From Veillonella tobetsuensis (GTDB lineage: Bacteria > Bacillota > Negativicutes > Veillonellales > Veillonellaceae): a stretch of 64,000 nt of DNA. This document shows positions 55,363 through 63,269 of this stretch, one piece after another. The notes under the pieces are model-generated. The model did no database searches. It worked only from the letters and a program-made list of their open reading frames with translations, and was not told where the DNA came from. Numbering within the stretch: position 1 is the stretch's first letter; every line of letters begins with the position of its first letter. The DNA lies in the NCBI RefSeq assembly GCF_001078375.1, contig NZ_BBXI01000009.1:186001-250000 (forward strand), read 5' to 3'. The position numbers and the translations under genes are program-made.

Positions 55363-56493
55363 ATGAGTAGATCAAGTGAATATTCTTATGAGTTAGAAAT
55401 AGAACGTAAAAGACAAATATATTTGAATAGAATTTCTGCAACAACGGAAGAATATTATCATCGTTATTATAAGACCTTTCTAGATATGAAGAATAATGGA
55501 TTATCTGCATATATTCCTTCTGAAATGAAAAGGTTGGAATCAGATCTTTCTCAGTTAAGAAACTTACTTATTGTAGATCCTGAAGAGGCAAGAGAACTTA
55601 GCTTTGAAGTAGGTTCTTATATTAGAAGTATGTCATCATTGGCGATAAGTGCACGTGAGCAATTTGAACGATTGGAAAGAATGCGAGTAGAGAATCTTAG
55701 AGCTGAAAGAGAGTATCAACACAGTATATTAATGGATGAGTATTTTAAAATTTTGAAAAATATTAAAAATCCAATTGTAATAAATTATTCTAAAGAAGGA
55801 TTGCAAGAACTCAAAGAGGAAATTGAAAGTGGAAATCTGACAAGTATTACAGATTTAAAAGAAAAATCAGAGTACGTTATTTCTGAGGCTAAAATTAAAG
55901 CTGCTGAATGGAAAGATTATACAATTAATAAAAATCGAAAGAAGGATGTGGCTCAATCTATTGGTGAAGTAGAAGAAAGGGTTAATAAAGAAAATATTGA
56001 AGATCAAGAAAAGACAAAAGAATTTATTTCTAGAATTAGAAAGTTAAGAGCTGATTTAGAGTCTGGTGCTTTAGATACAAATACTATTGAGGCGAGCGTT
56101 GTGGAAATTGAAAATGCCTTGGATGATACCCTTATAACGGAAGAAACTAGGCGAGAAATGGTATTAGCAATTGTAAATCAGTTTAAAAGTCAAGAATTTA
56201 TAGTTGAAAAACCACAATTAGTAAAAGTAGATGGCAAGAATTTTGTAAAAATAGTTGCTAAGCAACCATCTGGTAAAAGAGCCGTTTGCAACATTGATTT
56301 AAAAGGAAAAATTGCCTATAAATTTGATAATTATGTTGGTATGACATGTTTAAAAGATATTGAGAAATTTAATGTAGCTCTTGATAAAGTATATTCTATA
56401 AAGCTTTCTGATGAAAGAGTATTATGGCAGAATCCTGATAGACTTTCGATGGATGCTAACTCTTTACCTAATAATGAAGGGAGAAATGCATAA
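55363..56493 (+). CDS. Coiled-coil protein (376 aa)
   Basis: Mostly heptad-rich helix with many Glu/Lys/Arg: EYSYELEIERKRQIYLNRIS, REQFERLERMRVENLRAERE, RIRKLRADLESGALDTNTIE. A compact C-terminal segment follows (VKVDGKNFVKIVAKQPSGKR, then GMTCLKDIEKFNVALDKVY). No enzymatic motif. AGGAGGT precedes the ATG, and its stop overlaps the AAA+ gene start (TAATG), so it probably acts as an adaptor or scaffold for that ATPase. Family not recognised. Confidence 0.65.
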   Translation: MSRSSEYSYELEIERKRQIYLNRISATTEEYYHRYYKTFLDMKNNGLSAYIPSEMKRLESDLSQLRNLLIVDPEEARELSFEVGSYIRSMSSLAISAREQFERLERMRVENLRAEREYQHSILMDEYFKILKNIKNPIVINYSKEGLQELKEEIESGNLTSITDLKEKSEYVISEAKIKAAEWKDYTINKNRKKDVAQSIGEVEERVNKENIEDQEKTKEFISRIRKLRADLESGALDTNTIEASVVEIENALDDTLITEETRREMVLAIVNQFKSQEFIVEKPQLVKVDGKNFVKIVAKQPSGKRAVCNIDLKGKIAYKFDNYVGMTCLKDIEKFNVALDKVYSIKLSDERVLWQNPDRLSMDANSLPNNEGRNA

Positions 56494-58343
56494 TGATAGA
56501 TATAGAATTAAATCTATGGTTAGAACGATTCAATAGAGATATTGGGTATAAGTCTTCAGTTATAGTGTTTGGAAATACTTCTGATATAATGCTCAATCCC
56601 AAGAATTCAGGTAAATTTGATTCTGTGATAAATACAATTATTTCGTATATAAGAGATAGGGGATATAAGAAAATAATTAAGTGGGATCGAGTAGATGGAA
56701 TTGATTACAGTGTATCAGATGACCTTATCGATGTATCTAATCAATTTGTACAATCAGAAAGTCCAAATGATTATGATTTAGGTGACTATGATTTAGCTGA
56801 TAATAGCAATCAAAATGAATATCATTATAAAGCTCCAGATGAATTTTTTCCTTATATGCTAAATATTATGAAAAATAGTTCTAATAAAACTGCTTTTGTA
56901 TTAGATTACTCAGATTATATATTTGGGAATGCAAATTCTTTATCGGAAAAAGAACGAGACTATTTGGCTACATTGGGAAAGGTTCTTGAAACAGGGCAGT
57001 CATATAATATGCTTGACAGTAACTTTGCTGATATTAGAAATATTGTTATTATTGTTGCGCATAATAATGCAATGATTCCTCCAGCATTTTATTTAAATAA
57101 TTCCATGGTTGGCTCTGTAAATATACCATTACCAGGGCATAAGGAAAGAGAACATTTTATAAACATAAATAGTTCTTGTTTAAATATTACACAAGATATT
57201 ATTTCGGATAAAACCGCTAAAGATGATCTTATTGATGCACTAGATGGGTTTTCTTTGAAAGAAATTGCTCAGCTGATGAAGTTATCACGACAAATTTCAG
57301 AAAAAATGTCATTTGAAAAACTTATAAATTTATTTAAATATGGTGAGAAAGTCAGTCCTTGGGAGGAATTATCAAAAGATAAGATAGAGCGAATAGAGGA
57401 GGAATTAGGGAATAGAGTTAAAGGTCAGGATTTTGCTATTTCTAAGGTGAAGGATGTTATAATACGTGCATACACTGGATTTTCAGGTTTACAACATTCT
57501 TCAAAACAAAAAAAACCAAAAGGAACTTTATTTTTTGTGGGCCCTACAGGTGTAGGAAAAACTGAACTAGCAAAATCTCTAGCGAGTTTTGTATTTGGTG
57601 ATGAGAATGCATGCATACGATTTGATATGTCTGAATATAACCATGAACATAGTGACCAAAGGCTAGTTGGTGCACCTCCAGGATATGTAGGATATGAAGC
57701 TGGAGGTCAACTTACTAATGCTATAAAAGAAAAACCATTTAGTGTTCTTCTTTTTGATGAGATTGAAAAAGCACATGGAAGGATTCTAGATAAGTTTCTC
57801 CAAATATTAGAAGATGGACGCCTTACTGATGGAAAGGGAGAAACAGTATATTTTTCTGAAACAATTATTATTTTTACTTCTAATATTGGGGCTGCAGAAG
57901 TTAGTTCTAATATGAATAATATGGAAGTAAAAAAGCAATTTGTTGAGAAAGTTAAAAATCACTTTATTGAAGTTCTAGGGAGGCCAGAGCTATTAAATCG
58001 TATAGGTGATAATATTGTTCCTTTTAATTTTATTGATGATCCTAAAGTATTTATTGAAATCGCAAAAATTAAGTTTAAAACAATAGAAGATTTCGTGAAA
58101 GAGCGTTATGGAGCAACGATTATATTGGATGATGAAGATAAAATCTTTCATTCTATTGCTTTGAAAGCTGGGAAGCAAAATGGCGGTAGAGGGCTCTTAA
58201 ATGTTATGGAAGCGGATATTATTGATCGTTTGTCAAAGTTCATATTTGAACGTTCTGATATATTAAGAAATCACGAAATTCTAATTAAACCATTCTATCC
58301 AGAAAAACCAGAAATATGTTTATTTGATTTTATATTGAAGTAG
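56493..58343 (+). CDS. ClpB-like AAA+ ATPase with degenerate first AAA domain (616 aa)
   Basis: The C-terminal half is a Clp/HSP100 D2-type AAA+: Walker A FFVGPTGVGKTELAKSLASF (~347-365), FDMSEYNHEHSDQRLVGAPP, pore motif G-Y-V-G-Y, Walker B FSVLLFDEIEKAHGRILDKF, sensor TIIIFTSNIGAAE and LGRPELLNRIGDNIV. The N-terminal half lacks a P-loop but keeps AAA-like traces: TAFVLDYSDYIFG, NIVIIVAHNNAM, NIPLPGHKEREHFI and DGFSLKEIAQLMKLSRQ. It is likely a remodelling or unfolding ring working with the coiled-coil neighbour. No ClpP-binding loop was evident. Confidence 0.88.
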   Translation: MIDIELNLWLERFNRDIGYKSSVIVFGNTSDIMLNPKNSGKFDSVINTIISYIRDRGYKKIIKWDRVDGIDYSVSDDLIDVSNQFVQSESPNDYDLGDYDLADNSNQNEYHYKAPDEFFPYMLNIMKNSSNKTAFVLDYSDYIFGNANSLSEKERDYLATLGKVLETGQSYNMLDSNFADIRNIVIIVAHNNAMIPPAFYLNNSMVGSVNIPLPGHKEREHFININSSCLNITQDIISDKTAKDDLIDALDGFSLKEIAQLMKLSRQISEKMSFEKLINLFKYGEKVSPWEELSKDKIERIEEELGNRVKGQDFAISKVKDVIIRAYTGFSGLQHSSKQKKPKGTLFFVGPTGVGKTELAKSLASFVFGDENACIRFDMSEYNHEHSDQRLVGAPPGYVGYEAGGQLTNAIKEKPFSVLLFDEIEKAHGRILDKFLQILEDGRLTDGKGETVYFSETIIIFTSNIGAAEVSSNMNNMEVKKQFVEKVKNHFIEVLGRPELLNRIGDNIVPFNFIDDPKVFIEIAKIKFKTIEDFVKERYGATIILDDEDKIFHSIALKAGKQNGGRGLLNVMEADIIDRLSKFIFERSDILRNHEILIKPFYPEKPEICLFDFILK

Positions 58344-58354
58344 GTGTGGTGCTA

Positions 58355-58921
58355 ATGTCCTATCTAAACTTGGCCTCTATACGACTTTGTACGGAGTCTG
58401 AAGGCCCAGGAAAAAGGTTTGCTTTATGGGTTCAGGGATGTGAAAAAAAGTGCCCTGGATGTTGTAATCCTGGTATGCAAGAGCTAAAAAAAAATTTTAT
58501 CGTTGATATAAAAGATTTAATTGACCTTATTCAACAGTCTATGTTTGAAAATGATATAGAGGGAGTATCTTTTATTGGTGGGGAGCCCATACTTCAAGCT
58601 GAAGGATTAAGTGAAATTGCTATGTGGGCTAATTCTGTAGGACTTACAGTACTAGTATTTACGGGATATAAATTCGAAGAATTAATAGGTATGAATAATT
58701 CTAGTATAAATAAGTTGCTTAAATATACAGATTTACTTATAGATGGAATTTTTATAAAAGAAAAATATGATACTGATCGAGACTGGATAGGGTCTAAGAA
58801 TCAAAAAGTTCATTTCTTAAGTAGCACTTATAAACCCGGAGTAGAATATAAAAATCAAGAACATAAGATGGAGCTTCTTATATCAGAAAGTGATATTCTA
58901 ATTAATGGTTGGCCATATTAG
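58355..58921 (+). CDS. NrdG-like radical-SAM activating-enzyme protein (188 aa)
   Basis: RLCTESEGPGKRFALWVQGC followed by EKKCPGCCNPGMQ gives C-x3-C-x2-C, then VSFIGGEPILQAEGLSEIAM with the SAM-contact G-G-E. It matches the anaerobic ribonucleotide-reductase activase/pyruvate-formate-lyase activase fold at full length. No nrdD gene adjoins, so its glycyl-radical or other target is unknown. ATG 58355 has AGGTG upstream; a GTG at 58346 would sit on that site. It is the last gene of the operon. Confidence 0.82.
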   Translation: MSYLNLASIRLCTESEGPGKRFALWVQGCEKKCPGCCNPGMQELKKNFIVDIKDLIDLIQQSMFENDIEGVSFIGGEPILQAEGLSEIAMWANSVGLTVLVFTGYKFEELIGMNNSSINKLLKYTDLLIDGIFIKEKYDTDRDWIGSKNQKVHFLSSTYKPGVEYKNQEHKMELLISESDILINGWPY

Positions 58922-59090
58922 TAAAGTGGGGGACTAATACGAATTTTCTAATTATAATTAGATTGCTTATGTATAAATATTAAATTTTATAGATATTTAT
59001 AAAATATTGATTGGAAAATTAGATTTATATTATAATATAATCATATATTATCTATATGAATGATATTATTTGTTTTATGGAGGTAATGTT

Positions 59091-59228
59091 ATGTGTAAAA
59101 TTGATCCTTATCATATTAGAGAATTTGAAAGACAAGGTTGTGAAAGTTGGGATGAATATTGTAATTTAAATTCATTGAATTATAGTGATATTATTCTTGA
59201 CGATGAAGATGACGAAGAAGATGAATAA
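59091..59228 (+). CDS. 45-aa acidic microprotein
   Basis: A short frame with a strong ATGGAGGT site 7 nt before the ATG. The sequence has three Cys (C2, C17, C24) around REFERQGCESWDEYC and an all-acidic tail (DDEDDEEDE). A hairpin terminator follows at 59234. It is unrecognised and could be a small regulator or a decoy-type acidic peptide tied to the upstream operon. Real translation is supported only by the ribosome site and codon structure. Confidence 0.5.
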   Translation: MCKIDPYHIREFERQGCESWDEYCNLNSLNYSDIILDDEDDEEDE

Positions 59229-59233
59229 TTAAA

Positions 59234-59264
59234 ACAAAGAGCAGGTTATTAATCTGCTCTTTGT
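59234..59264 (+). terminator. Hairpin terminator (weak T tract)
   Basis: ACAAAGAGCAG / CTGCTCTTTGT, loop ~9, followed by TCATG rather than a T run; termination may be partial. Confidence 0.6.
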
Positions 59265-59619
59265 TCATGTAAAGAGTAGGTTTATATATGTATAGTTGTA
59301 GAGACGAAGTAGTATTTATTACTTGCGATATTTTGCTCAACATTCTGCTAAGGACGGAAACGAAATAGCTAGAAAAGAAGCTTAATTTTTCAGAAGTATT
59401 GAAATTATCTTTACCAAGATTAAATTTATAGAAATTTAGAACTTTATTACTAAAAGACTTGGTAGTGTCTATGTAGTTATCATGTATTCTTTATGAGTTG
59501 ATATTATCTATAAAATGTACTATACGGCATTTATTACACATATAATATATTACACTATACGTGTAATCTTCTATATAATCAATTTTAATTTTATGTCATT
59601 CTTATATGAGGTGTATTGT
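59265..59619. other. ~355-nt AT-rich gap with a possible degenerate short gene
   Basis: No intact gene is seen. At 59288 an ATG with AGTAGG upstream starts MYSCRDEVVFITCDI. Continuation in another frame reads YFAQHSAKDGNEIARKEA before a TAA near 59385, suggesting a frameshifted short gene. The rest is AT-rich with no clear structure. Confidence 0.35.
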
Positions 59620-59967
59620 ATGAAAATAGACAGTATTAAAGAAGCTCTTGAAAGTGTAAAAAAAGAAGATTCTAAATTATACGAGGATGTAGTAGAGTAT
59701 ATTTCTTCCAATAAAAATAAAACTGGTGTTCATCCTGATGGGGTGTATCAAGAACACAGTTGGCCTAATATTATAGGACCTATGCCAGGACCTTTTCCTC
59801 ATCCACGGAATCCATTTGAACAAAATCCATTTGGAGTATTTTGGCCCTTGGCAGGTTTATATCTGTTCTATAAATTAGTTAGAAAGGTATGGCGATTATT
59901 ACGAGGAAAGAATCAAAATATTTCCTTAGATGATATTATTACGTATATAAATAATCATAAATCATGA
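59620..59967 (+). CDS. Unrecognised 115-aa protein with proline-rich linker and one hydrophobic segment
   Basis: ATG 59620 follows GAGGTG by 6 nt; an earlier in-frame start at 59515 gives an implausible leader. Structure: helical start (KIDSIKEALESVKKEDSKLY), proline/glycine-rich linker (IIGPMPGPFPHPRNPFEQNP), a hydrophobic stretch (FGVFWPLAGLYLFYKLVRKV) and a basic end. It may be membrane-associated. The LRAT-like gene starts 19 nt after its stop. Confidence 0.55.
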   Translation: MKIDSIKEALESVKKEDSKLYEDVVEYISSNKNKTGVHPDGVYQEHSWPNIIGPMPGPFPHPRNPFEQNPFGVFWPLAGLYLFYKLVRKVWRLLRGKNQNISLDDIITYINNHKS

Positions 59968-59986
59968 GTTGTATAGGAGAATAATA

Positions 59987-60472
59987 ATGGCTTCAAAAAA
60001 GTTAAAATTAGGTGATATTGTTTTTTGTGAACGACGTAGTGGATTATTAGGCCGTAACTTATATCAACATTATGGCGTATATGTGGGTTATCATAAAATT
60101 ATCCATTACGTAAAAGGGGATTCTCCACTAGATGGACGAATTGCTGAAACTAGCATTGAAGAATTTTGTGATGGTGATACCTTATATATTGCCGAAGACG
60201 ATACATTATTATCTATTTTCCAAGATGCAGATGTGACCTCTACTTTTTATGGGCCTCGTAAAACGGTTCAACGTGCTAGATCTATGATTGGCAAAGGCGA
60301 CTATAATTTATTTAATCATAACTGCGAGCACTTTGCTATTTGGTGTAAAACAGACCTTAATAAATCAACTCAACTCAGCATAGAAGGTATGGCAGCAAGA
60401 GTATTTAAACCTTCGTGGGGACCAATGAAATGGTTGGTTGATGAAATTTGGCGAGTTGAGGCCAAGTATTAG
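59987..60472 (+). CDS. LRAT-like (H-box/NCEHF) acyltransferase-fold protein (161 aa)
   Basis: An NlpC/P60-superfamily permuted papain-like fold. LYQHYGVYVGYHKIIHYV supplies the histidines (H28, H40) and NLFNHNCEHFAIWCKT the NCEHF motif with probable nucleophile C113. Eukaryotic relatives are lecithin:retinol acyltransferases and HRAS-like phospholipases; bacterial ones are poorly known. Lipid or amide acyl transfer at the membrane is plausible, and its neighbour has a membrane-like segment. ATG 59987 has AGGAGA upstream. A hairpin follows at 60485. Confidence 0.82.
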   Translation: MASKKLKLGDIVFCERRSGLLGRNLYQHYGVYVGYHKIIHYVKGDSPLDGRIAETSIEEFCDGDTLYIAEDDTLLSIFQDADVTSTFYGPRKTVQRARSMIGKGDYNLFNHNCEHFAIWCKTDLNKSTQLSIEGMAARVFKPSWGPMKWLVDEIWRVEAKY

Positions 60473-60484
60473 TAGAACCATATG

Positions 60485-60520
60485 GAACTAGCAATACAAT
60501 AAAATATGTGTTGCTAGTTC
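60485..60520 (+). terminator. Hairpin after the LRAT-like gene
   Basis: GAACTAGCAA / TTGCTAGTTC perfect 10-bp stem, with a weak U tract (TAACTTT). Confidence 0.65.
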
Positions 60521-60557
60521 TAACTTTCACAAAAGTAAAATATTAAAAAAATAATTA

Positions 60558-60586
60558 TTGACACACACGGATACGTGTATTATAAT
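60558..60586 (+). promoter_or_regulatory. Consensus sigma-70 promoter with operator-like palindrome in the spacer
   Basis: TTGACA (60558-60563), 17-base spacer, TATAAT (60581-60586), the best promoter in the window. The spacer contains ACACG-GATA-CGTGT, a perfect inverted repeat that could bind a repressor. Transcription would start near 60593. Confidence 0.88.
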
Positions 60587-60592
60587 TACATC

Positions 60593-60932
60593 ATCAGGTG
60601 AAAGTAATCACCAACATGTAGAACAGAAAGACTTAGATTCTAACAGCAATCCTATCACAGACATAACTTGATTAAGATGAGTATAGAATCTAGTATAATT
60701 TCATAGTTATCGTTCATAAACGATTCATAAGGTTAGACACTAGCAGCAATCTTCGATGATTTAACCAGAAAAAGTTATTTTGGAGACCCTTTGGTCTAGA
60801 GTATCGTGTCTAGTAAACCTTAGCCTCAGTGAGGTTAGTAATTGTCTTGAACTTTGTATTGTAACCGCTCATGGTTGTCTTGTTTATTTTGCTTTCAAAA
60901 TTTACGTTGTGATAATCCGCAGCGGTTTTTTA
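60593..60932 (+). ncRNA. Structured RNA with two tandem related units, candidate Y-like RNA of the Ro-like gene
   Basis: Unit 1 (60631-60698) and unit 2 (60731-60819) share C/GTTAGA...TA-A/G-CAGCAATC on the 5' side and GTAT...TCTAGTA on the 3' side. The closing stems covary: AGATTCTA/TAGAATCT in unit 1, GGTTAGACAC with GTGTCT and AACC in unit 2. Between them is ATCGTT/AACGAT; after them is TAGCCTC/GAGGTTA (60821-60837). A possible terminator, AACCGCT (60863) with AGCGGTT (60921) then T6, ends the RNA before the gene's ribosome site. No long reading frame is present. The Y-RNA assignment is inferred from the neighbouring gene. Confidence 0.6.
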
Positions 60933-60953
60933 TATGCCAAGGAGATATGAACT

Positions 60954-62570
60954 ATGAATACATTTATGAACGCTTTAACAAACAATGAAAAATCCTATAC
61001 CGCTAATGATGGTACTGCGTATCATACGAGTGGCAGTCCTCTTGTGGACCTTAATTTCTCTGTGCCTGCATTGCGTCAGGTCGCAGTTAATTTTTATGGT
61101 AAAAGTAAACATGACCGATATTTCTATGGTGCACATCGCACTATGGATGCTGTGGAAGCATTGCGCTTATTTATTACATCCTATGAGGAAGACCCTCTGT
61201 ATACCATGAAATGGCTTATGTATGCCCGCCATATTAAGCTAGGTCTTGGCGAGCGCGATGTATTTCGTATGATGCTTACTAAAATTGGTGACTTGCATCC
61301 AGAGATGGCATTGCAATTCATCATTGGAACCGAGTTATGGAACTATGGTCGTTGGGATGATGTGCTACGCATCTTTTTTGATACTACAAGTGGTATCTTA
61401 CACGATGGACTAGGGGCGTTAATAGCTAATCAGTTTAGACGCGATGTAATGGCGTGTGGACTAGGCGATTCCATTAGTTTATTAGCTAAATGGATGCCAT
61501 CCAATAATACATCTTCTAAGCAAAAACGTTCTGAGGCGGTTATTTTACAATCCTTATTACATCTAAATGCACGAGAGTATCGTAAAATGTTGTCTAAATT
61601 GCGCGAACATTTAGCGGTGGTAGATCGCAAGGCTTCTCTTAACCAATGGAATGATATTAATTATAATCATGTGCCATCTAAGGCGAATCTTAAATATCGT
61701 AATGCCTTTTTAAAACATGATGCAGAACGCCGCCAGGCGTATCTTACATCATTAGAAAAGGGAGACGACTCAGTTAAGATTAATGCGAACTCTATGTTCT
61801 TGTATGATATTGTGCAAGCATACGTAAAGGCGGATAGTTGCTGGGACAGTAGTCTAAATCCATATGACGAAACATTAGAGCAATTATGGAATGCCCAAGA
61901 ATCTCCTAAGGATTATGACAATATCTTAGTTATACGCGACGGGTCTGGATCTATGGGGCAACAACTATCTGGTAATAGTTCCGTCACCGCACTTAGCGTA
62001 GCAGATTCGATTGCATTGTATTGTGCACAGCATAATAAGAATGAATCCTTTAAAAATCGATTCATTACCTTTAGCAATCGCCCTCAGATGATAGACATTT
62101 CGATGTGTGAAACTTTGCGAGATAAGCTTAGACGCTTACATCGCTTTGACGATTACAGCAATACGGATATAGAGGCAACATTTGACTTAATTCTCGACAC
62201 AGCTGTTAGACATCATCTGCGTCAAGAGGAATTACCTTCAGCGTGTCTCGTTATTTCTGATATGCAGTTTGACCAGGCTACAAAGCATGAGGATAACACG
62301 ACCGTTATTGAATCATGTCGTCAGAAATTTGAAGCCCTTGGGTATACTATGCCACGGCTCATTTTCTGGAATGTATCTGTCTATGCACAGAATACAATTC
62401 CTGTACAAATGCATCCGAGTGGTGTTGTTCTCGTATCTGGTTTCTCTAAATCTATCGTGGATATGGTGGTATCTAGAGAGGTTAATCCTGAAAGGGCCCT
62501 CAAAGCAGAACTAGATGCCAAATGTAGTATTGTAGATACAGCATTACAAGGCTATGTAAAGGTAGCTTAA
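60954..62570 (+). CDS. Ro60/TROVE- or DUF2828-like protein with vWA domain (538 aa)
   Basis: The N-terminal ~300 residues are helical repeats: RTMDAVEALRLFITSYEEDP, KWLMYARHIKLGLGERDVFR, ELWNYGRWDDVLRIFFDTT. The C-terminal ~210 residues are a von Willebrand A domain with MIDAS motif VIRDGSGSMGQQ (D-x-S-x-S), then ITFSNRPQM and LVISDMQFDQAT. This helical-ring plus vWA plan is shared by Ro60 RNA-binding proteins and DUF2828 proteins; I cannot separate the two by eye. AAGGAGATAT precedes the ATG. A structured RNA lies immediately upstream, as Y RNAs do in bacterial Ro loci. Confidence 0.7.
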   Translation: MNTFMNALTNNEKSYTANDGTAYHTSGSPLVDLNFSVPALRQVAVNFYGKSKHDRYFYGAHRTMDAVEALRLFITSYEEDPLYTMKWLMYARHIKLGLGERDVFRMMLTKIGDLHPEMALQFIIGTELWNYGRWDDVLRIFFDTTSGILHDGLGALIANQFRRDVMACGLGDSISLLAKWMPSNNTSSKQKRSEAVILQSLLHLNAREYRKMLSKLREHLAVVDRKASLNQWNDINYNHVPSKANLKYRNAFLKHDAERRQAYLTSLEKGDDSVKINANSMFLYDIVQAYVKADSCWDSSLNPYDETLEQLWNAQESPKDYDNILVIRDGSGSMGQQLSGNSSVTALSVADSIALYCAQHNKNESFKNRFITFSNRPQMIDISMCETLRDKLRRLHRFDDYSNTDIEATFDLILDTAVRHHLRQEELPSACLVISDMQFDQATKHEDNTTVIESCRQKFEALGYTMPRLIFWNVSVYAQNTIPVQMHPSGVVLVSGFSKSIVDMVVSREVNPERALKAELDAKCSIVDTALQGYVKVA

Positions 62571-62593
62571 CATTTATATAATCTCATTAAAAT

Positions 62594-62637
62594 AGGTTCC
62601 TATTAGTCACAATATGACGAGTAGGAACCTTCTTTTT
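62594..62637 (+). terminator. Rho-independent terminator
   Basis: AGGTTCCTA / TAGGAACCT with ~19-nt loop, then TCTTTTT. Confidence 0.88.
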
Positions 62638-62713
62638 GTGTAATTAATTTGTGATATAATGAGTTGTAGGTTTTATAATATAACAATCATTTTATATATA
62701 CGAGGAATTAAGT

Positions 62714-63247
62714 ATGGCAATTAGCAAAGAAATACAAAAATCTAGCGAAATGATGTTTGATGGTAAATTAATCAAAGTTACCTACGATATAGCTGATGTA
62801 AATGGTAATGAAGCGTGGCGTGAAGTTGTCCATCATCCAGGTGCTACAGCAATCGTAGTTGTTACAGAAGACAATAAAATTGTGATGGAACGTCAATTCC
62901 GTTATGCCTTGCAACAGCCTTTACTTGAAATTCCAGCAGGTAAATTAGATCCTAACGAAGAACCTATTAACTGTGCTAAACGTGAGTTAGCAGAGGAAAC
63001 AGGTTACCGTGCCAATCAATGGATTCCATTGGGAACTATTGCGACAAGTCCTGGTTTCTGTAATGAAGTGTTACATTTATATTTAGCAAAAGAACTGACG
63101 ATGGGTGAAACTAACTGGGATCCTGATGAATATGTAGAGCTTGAGTATTTTACATTACCTGAACTGCTAGAGGCTATTAAGAATGAACAAATTAAGGATA
63201 GTAAATCCTTAGCAGCTCTAATGTTAGCTATGCCTTATCTTAAGTAG
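62714..63247 (+). CDS. NUDIX hydrolase, ADP-ribose pyrophosphatase type (177 aa)
   Basis: A complete Nudix box is present: GKLDPNEEPINCAKRELAEE then TGY, satisfying G-x5-E-x7-R-E-U-x-E-E-x-G-U. The upstream strand VMERQFRYALQQPLLEIPAG is typical of ADP-ribose pyrophosphatases (NudF/YqkG), and the SPGFCNEVLHLYLAKEL loop also fits. It splits ADP-ribose to AMP and ribose 5-phosphate, clearing products of NAD turnover. ACGAGGAATT precedes the ATG, 22 nt before deoB. Confidence 0.92.
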   Translation: MAISKEIQKSSEMMFDGKLIKVTYDIADVNGNEAWREVVHHPGATAIVVVTEDNKIVMERQFRYALQQPLLEIPAGKLDPNEEPINCAKRELAEETGYRANQWIPLGTIATSPGFCNEVLHLYLAKELTMGETNWDPDEYVELEYFTLPELLEAIKNEQIKDSKSLAALMLAMPYLK

Positions 63248-63269
63248 ACTTCCTTTGGGAGGAGTTATT

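Noticed and set aside
58346-58921. Housekeeping nrdDG locus
   Set aside because: Only the activase-like gene is present; no anaerobic ribonucleotide reductase adjoins.
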